A stretch of DNA of 64,000 nt. Source: Lysinibacillus sp. OF-1 (GTDB lineage Bacteria; Bacillota; Bacilli; Bacillales_A; Planococcaceae). A program made the translations under genes and the position numbers. Where the stretch lies: the NCBI RefSeq assembly GCF_028356935.1, contig NZ_CP102798.1:496001-560000 (forward strand), in the 5' to 3' direction. The notes beneath the pieces are model-generated. The model searched no databases. It had not been told where the DNA came from and worked only from the letters and a program-made list of their open reading frames with translations. Positions 27,339-35,958 of the stretch are shown here, one piece after another. Position 1 is the stretch's first letter. Each line of letters opens with the position of its first letter.

Positions 27339-27821
27339 TTAAATCAAATGATGAAAGTGAAGGCGTTTATTGAGTGCATACATAATCGGTGCACCAACAG
27401 CTAACACAATAAACTCACCTGCCGCCACTGTTAGCCAAGTCCAGAAGAATGGTAGTTCTAAGGCCAAATTCAACTCGAAGGCAATAATAAACATTGTGCA
27501 AGTAAATAATAATGTATTGATAATTAAACGTGCCCAAATATTTTTGACATATTTACAGATTAAAATGAACAGTCCAAGTGTAATCATCGAATGACCAACA
27601 CCAAACACTAAATCGTAAATGCCAAGTGGTGAAAATAGATTAGAGATCAATACGCCAATAATGATCCCTACGGCAAAGCGTGGGTTAAAGGCAACTAAAT
27701 GGTTAAACATTTCAGATACACGGAATTGTACCTCTGTAAAACCAAACGGTGCAACAAGCATTGTCACCGCAATATATAGCGCTGCAATAATACCACTTGC
27801 TGCTAAAAATTTTATCTTCAT
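27339..27821 (-). CDS. queT: QueT-family queuosine-precursor transporter (ECF S component)
   Basis: A 160-residue integral membrane protein with about five or six hydrophobic segments and the QueT motif FTEVQFRVSEMFNHLVAF early in the chain. It acts as the substrate-binding S component of an energy-coupling-factor importer for preQ1/preQ0-type deazapurines. The ATG at 27827 is only 2 nt from AAGGAG, so the ATG at 27821 with an 8-nt spacer is preferred. A preQ1-I riboswitch overlaps the ribosome-binding site, which strongly supports the assignment. The ECF ATPases must be encoded elsewhere. Confidence 0.92.
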   Translation of the reverse strand: MKIKFLAASGIIAALYIAVTMLVAPFGFTEVQFRVSEMFNHLVAFNPRFAVGIIIGVLISNLFSPLGIYDLVFGVGHSMITLGLFILICKYVKNIWARLIINTLLFTCTMFIIAFELNLALELPFFWTWLTVAAGEFIVLAVGAPIMYALNKRLHFHHLI

Positions 27822-27830
27822 ATTCATTTC

Positions 27831-27868
27831 TCCTTAGTTTTTTTGCGTGGGATGGTTACGAACCACGG
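27831..27868 (-). promoter_or_regulatory. preQ1-I riboswitch upstream of queT
   Basis: The minus strand reads CCGTGGTTCGTAACCATCCC, then ACGC, then the A-rich tail AAAAAAACTAAGGAG. This is the compact class I preQ1 fold: a P1 stem closed by CGTGG/CCACG and the A-rich 3' tail that forms the pseudoknot. The tail includes the Shine-Dalgarno, so ligand binding should block translation initiation. Confidence 0.9.
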
Positions 27869-28094
27869 TGCTTTCACACAAGACAATATTTTATTATAGA
27901 TATCTAGCAGAAGTCAAATGTCAGACTTTTTGTCTATATGACACACTTCGTAAAATTGTCATAAATATTTTTTACTGTTTTTTAAAAAGAAAGCAAATAA
28001 CTAAAATAGCGTAGTTTAGCGGTTTAAAGCGGCAAATTGAATGAAAAACTAAAATGTTTCGTGAGTTTTAAAAGTCAGAACATTCATAATGTTG

Positions 28095-28123
28095 TTGACG
28101 GAGCTTGATAATAACGATAATAT
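28095..28123 (+). promoter_or_regulatory. SigA-type promoter for the substrate-binding protein operon
   Basis: TTGACG and TAATAT are separated by 17 bp, about 70 bp upstream of the GTG start. A 9-bp leader hairpin (28134-28142 with 28151-28159) follows, without a U-run. No T-box or other riboswitch is visible between 27869 and 28192. Confidence 0.65.
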
Positions 28124-28192
28124 AGCGATACATTCACACTTTGTTTGGATAAAGTGTGATAGATATTGAGAATATAATCGGGGGGATTATTT

Positions 28193-29215
28193 GTGAAGAA
28201 CAGTGTAAAAAAGCTTTCATTCCTTCTTTTTGGATTAGTGTTACTACTTGCTGCTTGCGGTAGTAGCGGATCTAGTTCAACAGATTCAAAAGGGAATGAA
28301 TCAAACAATGCAAGTGAGAGCGGGAATACAGAGGATAAAACATATAAAATCGGGATTACTCAAATTGTAGAGCATCCATCATTAAACGCAGCAACGGAAG
28401 GCTTTAAAAAGGCAATTGAAGATGCTGGCTTAAAAGTTGACTACGATCCACAAATTGCACAAGGAGATAACAGCCTTAACACAACGATTGCTAACAATCT
28501 AGTAAGTGCAAACGTAGATTTAATTTTTGCTAACTCCACACCTTCTGCACAAGCAGCGGCGACAGCCACAAGTGATATTCCAATTATCTTCACATCTGTC
28601 ACAGATGCTGTTGGTGCGCAGTTAATCGAATCAATGGAGAAGCCAGGCAAAAATGTTACAGGAACAATTGATTTACATCCTGAAACGATTTCTAAAACAG
28701 TCGCATTCCTAAAAGAGCTTGGCGCCAAAAAAGTAGGGATGGTCTACAATGCTGGTGAGCAAAACTCTGTTGCACAAGTTAAAGAAGTGAAAAAGGTGAT
28801 GGATGAACAAGGCTTAACAGTAGTAGAAGCGTCAGCATCTACTTCGGCAGATGTAAAACAAGCAACAGAATCACTAATTGGTAAGGTAGAGGCTTTCTAT
28901 ATTATTACTGATAATACAGTAGTTTCTGCTTTAGAGTCTGTTATTGATGTTGCTAATACAAATGAATTACCACTTGTTGTGGGAGAGCTAGATTCTGTTG
29001 CACGAGGCGGTTTAGCTGCTTATGGTTTTGAATATTTCGATATCGGTTACGAGGCTGGTCAAATGGCTGTGAAAATTTTAAAAGGTGAAGCAACACCTGC
29101 CGAGACGCCAGCACAATATCCACAAAATCTGAAACTATTAATCAATAAAAAAGTAGCGGACGATTTAGGAATTGAAATAAAAGATTCTTGGGGTGCAGAA
29201 CTTCTAGAAAAATAA
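28193..29215 (+). CDS. ABC transporter substrate-binding lipoprotein (PF04392, TrpX-like)
   Basis: A 340-residue lipoprotein with a lipobox LLAAC followed by a Ser/Asn-rich linker, then a periplasmic-binding type I fold (YKIGITQIVEHPSLNAATEGF, then repeated Rossmann-like halves). PF04392 members include TrpX-type tryptophan/tyrosine binders, but others bind unrelated ligands. The GTG start follows GGGGGG. A permease and ATPase gene follow in the same direction. A lone trpB with a Trp T-box lies about 1.2 kb away on the other strand, which makes an aromatic amino acid plausible but unproven. Confidence 0.87.
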   Translation: MKNSVKKLSFLLFGLVLLLAACGSSGSSSTDSKGNESNNASESGNTEDKTYKIGITQIVEHPSLNAATEGFKKAIEDAGLKVDYDPQIAQGDNSLNTTIANNLVSANVDLIFANSTPSAQAAATATSDIPIIFTSVTDAVGAQLIESMEKPGKNVTGTIDLHPETISKTVAFLKELGAKKVGMVYNAGEQNSVAQVKEVKKVMDEQGLTVVEASASTSADVKQATESLIGKVEAFYIITDNTVVSALESVIDVANTNELPLVVGELDSVARGGLAAYGFEYFDIGYEAGQMAVKILKGEATPAETPAQYPQNLKLLINKKVADDLGIEIKDSWGAELLEK

Positions 29216-29218
29216 ATG

Positions 29219-29245
29219 GAAGCGGGGGAGAACTATCCCCGCTTT
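29219..29245 (+). terminator. Intraoperonic hairpin after the binding-protein gene
   Basis: A GC-rich stem AAGCGGGG / CCCCGCTT lies between the binding-protein and permease genes. It is followed by TATCTT, a weak U-run, and so is probably partial. Confidence 0.6.
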
Positions 29246-29299
29246 ATCTTCATTTATAAGCAGTAGAAATAATAAAAAGATTTAGGAGATGATTCAACG

Positions 29300-30328
29300 A
29301 TGTTTTTAGCATTATTTGGCGCAGTGGAGCAAGGAATCATCTATGCAATTATGGCACTTGGTGTATATTTAACGTTTCGGGTGTTAGATTTTCCGGATTT
29401 AACGGTTGATGGAAGCTTTGTAACAGGGGCGGCAACTGCAGCAACAATGATTTTGCTTGGCTACTCCCCAATCTTAGCGACTTTAGTGGCAATTGTTGCT
29501 GGATTTATTGCTGGATGTATGACAGGAATTCTTCACACGAAAGGAAAGATTAATCCACTATTATCAGGGATTTTAATGATGATTGCGTTATACTCGATTA
29601 ACCTGCGCATCATGGGGTTAACTGCAGAAAATACGATAGGTCGCCCGAATATTCCACTACTAAACTCAGAAACGATTTTTTCAAAGTTTCAAGCATTTTG
29701 GAGTGATTTAGGGATCGATGCTGCTCTCAATAACCTATTAAAAGGCATGGGCTTTCAGCATGTACCAAATACATGGAGTGTGCTGATAGTCGTATTAATC
29801 ATCACGATTTTAATTAAGTTAATAGCAGACTGGTTCTTGAAGACTGAGGTCGGGCTAGCTATCCGAGCAACTGGTGATAATAAACGAATGATTCGTAGCT
29901 TCTCTGCAAATACAGATACACTTATCATTTTAGGGCTTGGACTTTCCAATGCGCTTGTCGCATTTTCTGGAGCTTTAATCGCACAATATTCGAAGTTCTC
30001 CGATGTTAGTATGGGGATTGGTATGATTGTCATTGGTCTTGCATCGGTTATTATTGGTGAAGCCATTTTTGGGACAAAGACCATTATCCGTACAACTTTT
30101 GCAGTCATTGCAGGAGCTATCATTTACCGTATTATTTTAGCATTAGCATTACGTGTAGACTTCCTTGATTCAGGAGATATGAAATTAATTACGGCTATCA
30201 TCGTTATTTTGGCGCTGATCTTACCACAATTTATCAATAAAAGTAAGGAACGTAAACGTAAGGCGAAGCGTGCTGCAGAGCTGTCACGAGTAAAAACAGT
30301 AGAGCAAGGAGGAAAAGGCCTTGCTTAA
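29300..30328 (+). CDS. ABC transporter permease (branched-chain/TrpY-like)
   Basis: A 342-residue polytopic permease of the BPD_transp_2 family with about eight to ten hydrophobic segments. The N-terminal VEQGIIYAIMALGVYLTFRV followed by DFPDLTVDGSF is characteristic of permeases paired with PF04392 binding proteins. The C-terminus is basic. It overlaps the ATPase gene by 8 nt. Confidence 0.9.
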   Translation: MFLALFGAVEQGIIYAIMALGVYLTFRVLDFPDLTVDGSFVTGAATAATMILLGYSPILATLVAIVAGFIAGCMTGILHTKGKINPLLSGILMMIALYSINLRIMGLTAENTIGRPNIPLLNSETIFSKFQAFWSDLGIDAALNNLLKGMGFQHVPNTWSVLIVVLIITILIKLIADWFLKTEVGLAIRATGDNKRMIRSFSANTDTLIILGLGLSNALVAFSGALIAQYSKFSDVSMGIGMIVIGLASVIIGEAIFGTKTIIRTTFAVIAGAIIYRIILALALRVDFLDSGDMKLITAIIVILALILPQFINKSKERKRKAKRAAELSRVKTVEQGGKGLA

Positions 30329-31115
30329 ATTACATGGTATTAATAAGGTGTTTAATGAAGGAACACCAGATGAAAAAATTGCACTAGCAGAGATTAATCT
30401 ACACTTAAAGCCAGGTGATTTTGTGACAATCATTGGTAGTAACGGTGCAGGGAAATCAACGATGATGAATATGATTTCAGGCGCCTTAACACCTGATTTT
30501 GGCACAGTTTCTATTGATGGTAATGATGTCACGAATTTGCCTGAATATAAACGCTCTCAATACATTGGTCGTGTGTTCCAAGACCCAATGGCGGGAACAG
30601 CTCCTACGATGACAATTGAAGAAAACTTAGCACTGGCCTATTCACGAAATAAGGGTAGAGGACTGCACATCGGTGTGGACAAAAAGCGTCGTACCTTGTT
30701 CAAAGAATCATTAGAAATGCTTGGTTTAAATCTGGAAGATCGGCTTTCTGCAAAAGTAGGCTTACTTTCAGGTGGGGAACGGCAAGCATTGTCACTGTTA
30801 ATGGCTACTTTCACAAAGCCCTCTATTTTATTGCTGGATGAGCATACGGCTGCACTTGATCCATCACGTGCAGAATTAATTACCCGTATTACGAAGTATT
30901 TAGTTGAAAAAGATCAGTTAACGACATTAATGGTAACGCACAATATGCAACAAGCTTTGGATTTAGGGAATCGTCTTATTATGATGGACAAAGGCCAAAT
31001 TATTTTAGAGGTTGCTGAAGACCGTAAGCATGAATTAACGATCCCAGATTTAATGGCCGAATTTGAACGCATTCGTGGGGAAAAAATGAATTCAGACCGT
31101 GCTTTATTAGGTTAA
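30321..31115 (+). CDS. ABC transporter ATP-binding protein (TrpZ-like)
   Basis: A 264-residue ATPase with Walker A GSNGAGKST, Q-loop VFQDPMAGTAP, signature LSGGERQALSLLMA, Walker B ILLLDEHTAALD and switch histidine VTHNMQQAL. The Walker B Glu-His (DEH) is typical of this transporter subgroup. The start is TTG 30321 behind AAGGAGG, overlapping the permease stop. It completes a three-gene importer ending at a terminator that borders repeat copy A. Confidence 0.92.
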   Translation: MLKLHGINKVFNEGTPDEKIALAEINLHLKPGDFVTIIGSNGAGKSTMMNMISGALTPDFGTVSIDGNDVTNLPEYKRSQYIGRVFQDPMAGTAPTMTIEENLALAYSRNKGRGLHIGVDKKRRTLFKESLEMLGLNLEDRLSAKVGLLSGGERQALSLLMATFTKPSILLLDEHTAALDPSRAELITRITKYLVEKDQLTTLMVTHNMQQALDLGNRLIMMDKGQIILEVAEDRKHELTIPDLMAEFERIRGEKMNSDRALLG

Positions 31116-31120
31116 TGACG

Positions 31121-31152
31121 AAACGCTCATACATTTGTATGGGCGTTTTTTA
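31121..31152 (+). terminator. Terminator after the ABC ATPase (left partner of a duplication)
   Basis: The stem AAACGCTCATAC / GTATGGGCGTTT is followed by T residues. A diverged copy of this segment lies at about 31526-31558, on the far side of repeat copy A. Confidence 0.85.
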
Positions 31153-31525
31153 TAGTGTTAAAAAAATCCATCAATAGCGTTTTTGTCAATGGTGAAAATG
31201 AATGTCCGTTGTAGGCTACTTGATTTCCTGTGGGGGAATGCCGATCTATCCCACGGGAGTCAAGTAGCCTTCCACTCAACCCATAAATTGAGCAAAGGGG
31301 TTCACTACTGTTAGTATGAAAGAAAATGAAAAGACACATTTGCAGAATAGTTGATTGGAGTGGAGCCAGCGTCACTCCTAGGGGATTTAGCGTCATATAG
31401 GAGAAGCTGGAGCGAACGGAAGTGAGTGAAGTGGCTCATCGGAAGCTGGCGGAACGGAGATTAACCCCTCGCATTGCCAGAATGTCACTTTCCGCAGGTG
31501 ATATTATTTTTTTCAACAATATATA
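31153..31525 (-). repeat. Terminator-associated repeat element, copy A (middle section missing)
   Basis: This about 373-bp non-coding element is in the orientation opposite to copy D. Its edges are ATAGTGTTAAAAAAAT at left and TTTTTTTCAACAATATA at right, matching the terminal inverted repeats of the other copies. It contains the box-1 hairpin (31213-31269; GGCTACTTG with CAAGTAGCC) and box 2 (GATTGGAGTGGAGC, GGCGGAACGGAGATTAACC). It lacks the middle segment present in copies B, C and D. It sits between two versions of the upstream gene's terminator. Confidence 0.8.
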
Positions 31526-31595
31526 TAACGCTCATGCACTAGTTTGAATGTTTTTTATTTAGGGTAATAAAAACGATTGATAAACTTTATCACAA

Positions 31596-31630
31596 TAAAA
31601 AAGTCTCACTTGCTGAGAAGTGAGACTCTT
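31596..31630 (-). terminator. Intrinsic terminator after ilvA
   Basis: On the minus strand AGTCTCACTT / AAGTGAGACT forms the stem, followed by TTTTTT. Confidence 0.88.
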
Positions 31631-31634
31631 CATT

Positions 31635-32897
31635 TTAAACGAGTAAGCCAAATAGTTGAATGTCGTTGTTTACTTCTTTGTATTTGAAGCCGAATTCATC
31701 CATTCGTGCAAGCAGCCCTTCATAATCCGCTTGATCGCCAAGCTCAATACCAACGAGGGCAGGACCACTTTCTTTATTGTTTTTCTTTGTGTATTCAAAG
31801 GTAGTAATATCGTCGTTAGGTCCTACAACGCTTGTGAGGAATTGACGTAATGCCCCTGCGCGCTGAGGGAAGCTGACGATGAAGTAGTAAAGTAAGCCTT
31901 CGTGAATAAGCGACTTTTCTTTAATCTCCTGCATCCGTCCAATATCATTATTACCACCGCTAATAATGACCACGACTGATTTCCCTTTAATTTCTTCTTT
32001 ATAAAAATCAAGAGCTGCCACTGATAGTGCCCCAGCAGGCTCGGCAATAATGGCATGTTTATTATATAGATCTAAAATCGTTGTACAAACTTTGCCTTCT
32101 GGTACAAGAATAATGTCGTCTAAATAGCGGCGACAAACATCATAAGTGTGATGGCCGACGCATTTTACGGCAGCGCCATCGACGAATTTATCAATCCAAT
32201 CAAGAGCCACAGCGCCCCCTTCAGCAAAAGCAGCCTTCATACTGCCAGCACCGGCAGGCTCTACGCCAATAATTTTAGTAGAAGGGGAGAGGTTTTTAAC
32301 GTAGGCAGAAACGCCAGACATTAAGCCGCCACCACCAATACTGCCAAAGACGTAGTCGATTGGCTCCTCCATGTCATTCATAATTTCTACTGCAACAGTT
32401 CCTTGACCAGCAATGACATCGAAATCATCGAATGGATGGATGAATATTTTATCGTGTTCTTCGCAATAGCTTAAGGCGCTTTCAGCAGAGTCATCGAACG
32501 TATCGCCTGCTAAAATAATCTCTACAAATTCGCGCCCAAACATTCGCACTTGGTCTATTTTTTGCTTTGGTGTTGTTTGAGGCATAAAAATGCTAGCCTG
32601 GATTTTTAATTGAGCACAGGCATAAGCTACACCTTGTGCATGATTGCCTGCGCTTGCACAGACAACACCAGCGTTGCGTGCTTCTTCCTCGATTTTTTTA
32701 ATTTTATAATAGGCACCTCGGAGCTTGAATGAGCGCACATGTTGTAAATCTTCGCGTTTAAAGTAAATAGTAGCTCCGTATTTCTCGGATAAATAATCGT
32801 TTTTTTGTAGTGGTGTATGGACAACTACATCTTTTAAAAAATGATGTGCAATCAGGACATTCTCCACTTGCACGGTTCTAGTATCAGCAACTTCCAT
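31635..32897 (-). CDS. ilvA: Threonine ammonia-lyase (biosynthetic threonine dehydratase)
   Basis: A 420-residue PLP enzyme that deaminates threonine to 2-oxobutyrate for isoleucine synthesis. The PLP lysine lies in VRSFKLRGAY, the phosphate loop is GSIGGGGLMSG, and a single C-terminal ACT-like regulatory domain (about 330-420; YYFIVSFPQRAGALRQFL) fits the Bacillus IlvA form of about 422 residues. The first ATG at 32906 directly abuts GGAGG. The ATG at 32897 with a 9-nt spacer is the likelier start. It stands alone; no ilv or leu gene is adjacent and I see no T-box in the upstream region. Confidence 0.93.
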   Translation of the reverse strand: MEVADTRTVQVENVLIAHHFLKDVVVHTPLQKNDYLSEKYGATIYFKREDLQHVRSFKLRGAYYKIKKIEEEARNAGVVCASAGNHAQGVAYACAQLKIQASIFMPQTTPKQKIDQVRMFGREFVEIILAGDTFDDSAESALSYCEEHDKIFIHPFDDFDVIAGQGTVAVEIMNDMEEPIDYVFGSIGGGGLMSGVSAYVKNLSPSTKIIGVEPAGAGSMKAAFAEGGAVALDWIDKFVDGAAVKCVGHHTYDVCRRYLDDIILVPEGKVCTTILDLYNKHAIIAEPAGALSVAALDFYKEEIKGKSVVVIISGGNNDIGRMQEIKEKSLIHEGLLYYFIVSFPQRAGALRQFLTSVVGPNDDITTFEYTKKNNKESGPALVGIELGDQADYEGLLARMDEFGFKYKEVNNDIQLFGLLV

Positions 32898-33164
32898 AGT
32901 ATTCATCCTCCGTTATACGTTTAAAACATTTATCTATGATAGCACACTTTATTTGCTTTTGGTGGTTAATTTTTAGTAAATTCTAAATTTTCCGTGTCTA
33001 TTTTATGATGTAAGCGTTTTATCGAATAAATGATGCCTCGAGCAATTGCTGAAACGTTACTTTTGGGACAAAAAGCATTTGCTGAATCAGGATAAATACA
33101 ATTCTCATAACAAAAATGGTCAAGCATATACTAGATTAGCTGAGGACAAGTAGGAGGGTAAGTA

Positions 33165-33908
33165 GTGGAAATCATTCAAGGAATTCTATCTACATATTGG
33201 CAATTTTTTGATTGGGCGATGTGGCAGGAAGTATTAATGGACCCTGTATCCTGGGGGCTAATATCCTCATTAATTATTATAGAAGGGCTACTGTCAGCGG
33301 ATAATGCACTTGTATTGGCAGTTCTTGTTAAACATTTACCAGATAAACAACGAAAGCGGGCATTAATGTACGGTATGCTAGGTGCCTATTTTTTTAGATT
33401 TTTATTTATTGGTATAGGTGTTTATCTTGTGGAATTTTGGTTTATTAAAGTGTTAGGTGCATTATATTTAGGCTGGCTCTGTGTAGCTCATTTTCTTCAA
33501 ATTGGGAATGAGGATAGCGTGAAGGAAGTGAAAAAATCAGGATGGATGGTGCGACTCTTTGGAACCTTTTGGGCCACCGTCATTTCTGTCGAGCTAATGG
33601 ATATTGCATTTTCGATCGACTCTATCTTTGCAGCCTTTGCCATATCAGATCAAGTGTGGGTACTTTTAATTGGGGGGATGTTAGGCATATTAATGATGAG
33701 GACAATTGCAGGTGTGTTTTTAATCATTATCGAAAAAATTCCAGAGCTTGAAGCAACGGCCTTTATTATAATAGGTGTTATTGGCTTAAAAATGCTAGTG
33801 AGTGTTGTTAATATTCATATCCCGCATTACTTATTCTTCCTATTCTTGGTGATTGCTTTTTCCATCACAATCATTGTGCATATGATGAAGAGGGTAAGAG
33901 CTGCCTAA
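33165..33908 (+). CDS. TerC-family integral membrane protein
   Basis: A 247-residue membrane protein with about seven hydrophobic helices. It has the TerC signatures EGLLSADNALVLAVLVKHLP (acidic helix) and VELMDIAFSIDSIFAAFA, both with conserved Asp residues in the membrane. Bacterial members are implicated in manganese export and in metallating secreted enzymes. The start is GTG 33165 behind GGAGGG. I looked for a yybP-ykoY manganese riboswitch upstream and did not find one. Confidence 0.9.
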   Translation: MEIIQGILSTYWQFFDWAMWQEVLMDPVSWGLISSLIIIEGLLSADNALVLAVLVKHLPDKQRKRALMYGMLGAYFFRFLFIGIGVYLVEFWFIKVLGALYLGWLCVAHFLQIGNEDSVKEVKKSGWMVRLFGTFWATVISVELMDIAFSIDSIFAAFAISDQVWVLLIGGMLGILMMRTIAGVFLIIIEKIPELEATAFIIIGVIGLKMLVSVVNIHIPHYLFFLFLVIAFSITIIVHMMKRVRAA

Positions 33909-33910
33909 TT

Positions 33911-33950
33911 AAAAAGTACTGTTCTCCAAAAATGAGAACAGTACTTTTCT
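33911..33950 (+). terminator. Intrinsic terminator after the TerC-family gene
   Basis: A 15-bp stem AAAAGTACTGTTCTC / GAGAACAGTACTTTT. It forms the left border of repeat copy B. Confidence 0.9.
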
Positions 33951-34355
33951 TATTGTCGAAAAACAGTCAATTGACAGATAGAAATGGATTTACGTTGCAG
34001 GCTACTTGCTTTCCTGTGGGCGAGCGTCGAGCTGTCCCACCGGAGTCAAGTAGCCTTCCACTCCAATCCACAAAAGTGTTACCTTTTTAGCAAAGATTTT
34101 CAAATAAAGTAAAGGTGTTCACTACTCTTTTATGAGATGTTGTCACTCATCACTTCTCTACATTGAAAATAAAAGCTTATCCCCTCTAAGAATAAAGGTA
34201 ATGGGCGATTGGATCGCTATGCTACTACGAAAAAAAGTAAAGACACTTTGCAGAATGGTTGATTGGAGTGGAGCGGCACATCAGGACGTTGGCGGAACGG
34301 AAATCAACCTCTCACCTTGCAAAGTTGCTTTTTCTGCCATTGACATCATCTTTTT
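33951..34355 (-). repeat. Terminator-associated repeat element, copy B
   Basis: This about 405-bp element has the same orientation as copy A. The left edge TTGTCGAAAAACAG matches the terminal repeat. The box-1 hairpin spans 34000-34055 (21-bp arms with few mismatches around GGCTACTTG). The middle section around 34139-34185 matches the reverse complement of copies C and D, and box 2 spans about 34240-34310. The right end keeps GACATCATCTTTTTTT but then passes into the bshB2 stop codon. The duplicated terminator seen at the other copies is not visible here. Confidence 0.8.
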
Positions 34356-35045
34356 TTATTTTACATATTTATCTGGGTCAACAATATAAAACTTTTCAAC
34401 ATTTAGCCAGCTTTCACTCATTGGTTCACCATCATCAATGCGCTTTTCAGTTTCCTGCATCATCCAACCAGTTTGGGATGAATGGGCTTGTAATGCTTTT
34501 AATTTGTCCATTTTCATTTCAGAAATATCATAGACAACATGTGGATCACCATTTTTTTCAATTGTATCATTGGCAAAGGCACAGCCTAATACTTGTGGTC
34601 GGGCAGCCTTAGGCATTCGACGAACAGCTTCAACTACAGCACGTGCTGTGGCTTCGTGGTCTGGATGGACAGCAAAGTCAGGTAAGAACGTGAAGATTAA
34701 TGAAGGCATTAGCTCTTCGATTAACCCTTCAACTATTTTTACCATTTTCTCATCGTCTTCAAATTCGATTGTTTTATCTCGTAAACCTAGCATACGTAAA
34801 TCTTGAATACCCATTGCCTCTGCTGCTGCTACCAATTCTTTGCGGCGGATTTCAGGCAAAGATTCGCGTGTTGCAAAGGGTGGATTACCTAAATTACGTC
34901 CCATTTCGCCTAATGTTAAACAGGCATATGTAACAGGTGTATTCATCTTCTTTGTATAGTAGGCGATTGTCCCAGCAACTGAAAAAGCTTCATCATCTGG
35001 GTGAGGGTACACAATTAAAATATGACGTTGTGGTTGTAAATTCAA
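34356..35045 (-). CDS. bshB2: Bacillithiol biosynthesis deacetylase BshB2
   Basis: A 229-residue PIG-L/LmbE-family zinc deacetylase with metal motifs YPHPDDEA near the N-terminus and AVHPDHEAT in the middle. BshB2 removes the acetyl group of GlcNAc-malate in bacillithiol synthesis. The frame extends upstream to 35096, but AAGGGGG followed by an 8-nt spacer selects a TTG at 35045. The gene follows yojF by 13 bp, as in Bacillus, which supports BshB2 over BshB1. Its stop codon touches the right end of repeat copy B, and no separate terminator is visible behind it. Confidence 0.88.
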   Translation of the reverse strand: MNLQPQRHILIVYPHPDDEAFSVAGTIAYYTKKMNTPVTYACLTLGEMGRNLGNPPFATRESLPEIRRKELVAAAEAMGIQDLRMLGLRDKTIEFEDDEKMVKIVEGLIEELMPSLIFTFLPDFAVHPDHEATARAVVEAVRRMPKAARPQVLGCAFANDTIEKNGDPHVVYDISEMKMDKLKALQAHSSQTGWMMQETEKRIDDGEPMSESWLNVEKFYIVDPDKYVK

Positions 35046-35058
35046 ATAGTCGTCCCCC

Positions 35059-35409
35059 TTAGTAAGTAAATGGCGTTTCGCTAATTTCAAGCGCAATCGC
35101 CAGTTTCCCTGAGTAGTCTAGTCCAGCCATTAATAAACGGCCTAAATCATCTAATTCAAAATGTGTAATGCCTTGTGCATAAACCCAGCCGTGAGGTAAT
35201 TTTAAACCAACACGATGCGGTGCATGATCTACCACTTTAGCAAGCTCATAATTAATCTTAGCATTGCGAATAAAAGCACCTGCATTAAAGAATTTTTCAT
35301 CATAGTGTGCTGCATAAGATCCATTTGTCGTCTCAAGATGAATATAAACGTCTTTGTTGGCGAAAGAATTCAGCAATTCCTGTAACGTCTCTACCTGCAC
35401 TTCTTGCAT
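35059..35409 (-). CDS. yojF: YojF-family protein (DUF1806)
   Basis: A 116-residue cytosolic protein of a small conserved family, usually encoded just before bshB2 and probably connected with bacillithiol metabolism; its biochemical role is not known. I start it at ATG 35409, 7 nt after GAGGAG; the frame is open much further upstream without a ribosome-binding site. Composition is unremarkable and no membrane segment is present. Assignment rests on the sequence (for example LPHGWVYAQGITHFELDD) and on the neighbour. Confidence 0.82.
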   Translation of the reverse strand: MQEVQVETLQELLNSFANKDVYIHLETTNGSYAAHYDEKFFNAGAFIRNAKINYELAKVVDHAPHRVGLKLPHGWVYAQGITHFELDDLGRLLMAGLDYSGKLAIALEISETPFTY

Positions 35410-35832
35410 CTTAACACTCCTCTCGATCATTTCTCCTTTTAGTATAGTAAAAAAAATTCGCAAAGGGAAATTGATTGCATTGTTATGACAATTTAATGAC
35501 TCATGAAAAAATGAATCATTATCTATAATTCTATGATAAGTATTCAAGCAATATTCTTGAAAAAATTATTGTAATGTATCAATATAGGGAGTGTGAAAAT
35601 AGTGTGTACAAAATGTGTCGTTTTGTATTGTATCCGTTTTCACATCCGAAAAGATATTGCAACCATGACTTCTTCCTAATTCGTGTGTGTAGACAGCCCC
35701 ACCTGTTGAAGGGAGTATTATTTTAGTAATAACGGATTCTATCTTGGTACAATAGATGACGTTCCTTATACAGGTGAAACAGGGTAGCTGTGAAAAGAGG
35801 AAGAAAAGTGAAGCTCATTATCATAGTATAGT
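35410..35832. other. Gene-free stretch before an orphan terminator
   Basis: No convincing gene is present. A 25-codon GTG-started plus-strand ORF from about 35600 is too short and unsupported. The stretch ends at a strong terminator with no recognised gene in front of it, so a small RNA is possible. Confidence 0.3.
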
Positions 35833-35878
35833 AAAAAACCGCGATTCTCTTTTATGACGGAGAGTCGCGGTTTTTTGT
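35833..35878. terminator. Strong orphan intrinsic terminator
   Basis: The stem AAAAAACCGCGATTCTC / GAGAGTCGCGGTTTTTT has one mismatch and is flanked by A- and T-runs. It can stop transcription on either strand. No coding gene ends nearby on the plus strand; the minus-strand gene at 36240-35959 ends about 80 bp before it. Confidence 0.88.
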
Positions 35879-35958
35879 CTTGATTCAGCAAATGTTTTTT
35901 TATACCAAAAGCGAAGCGTCCTATAAAGAGACTACCTCATCTATTGGTTATGTATTTA

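Noticed and set aside
32898-33160. T-box leader for ilvA
   Set aside because: There is no GGTGG-type T-box and no specifier-loop context on the minus strand upstream of ilvA.
33000-33164. yybP-ykoY manganese riboswitch upstream of the TerC-family gene
   Set aside because: I searched for its conserved paired internal-loop sequences and did not find them.
34000-34055. Box-1 hairpin of repeat copy B as a terminator
   Set aside because: The stem is long but is followed by mixed sequence, not a U-run, and the same hairpin occurs in other copies away from gene ends.
35600-35680. 25-codon cysteine-containing plus-strand ORF
   Set aside because: It is too short, has only a GTG start with a weak upstream purine stretch, and no sign of conservation that I can judge.
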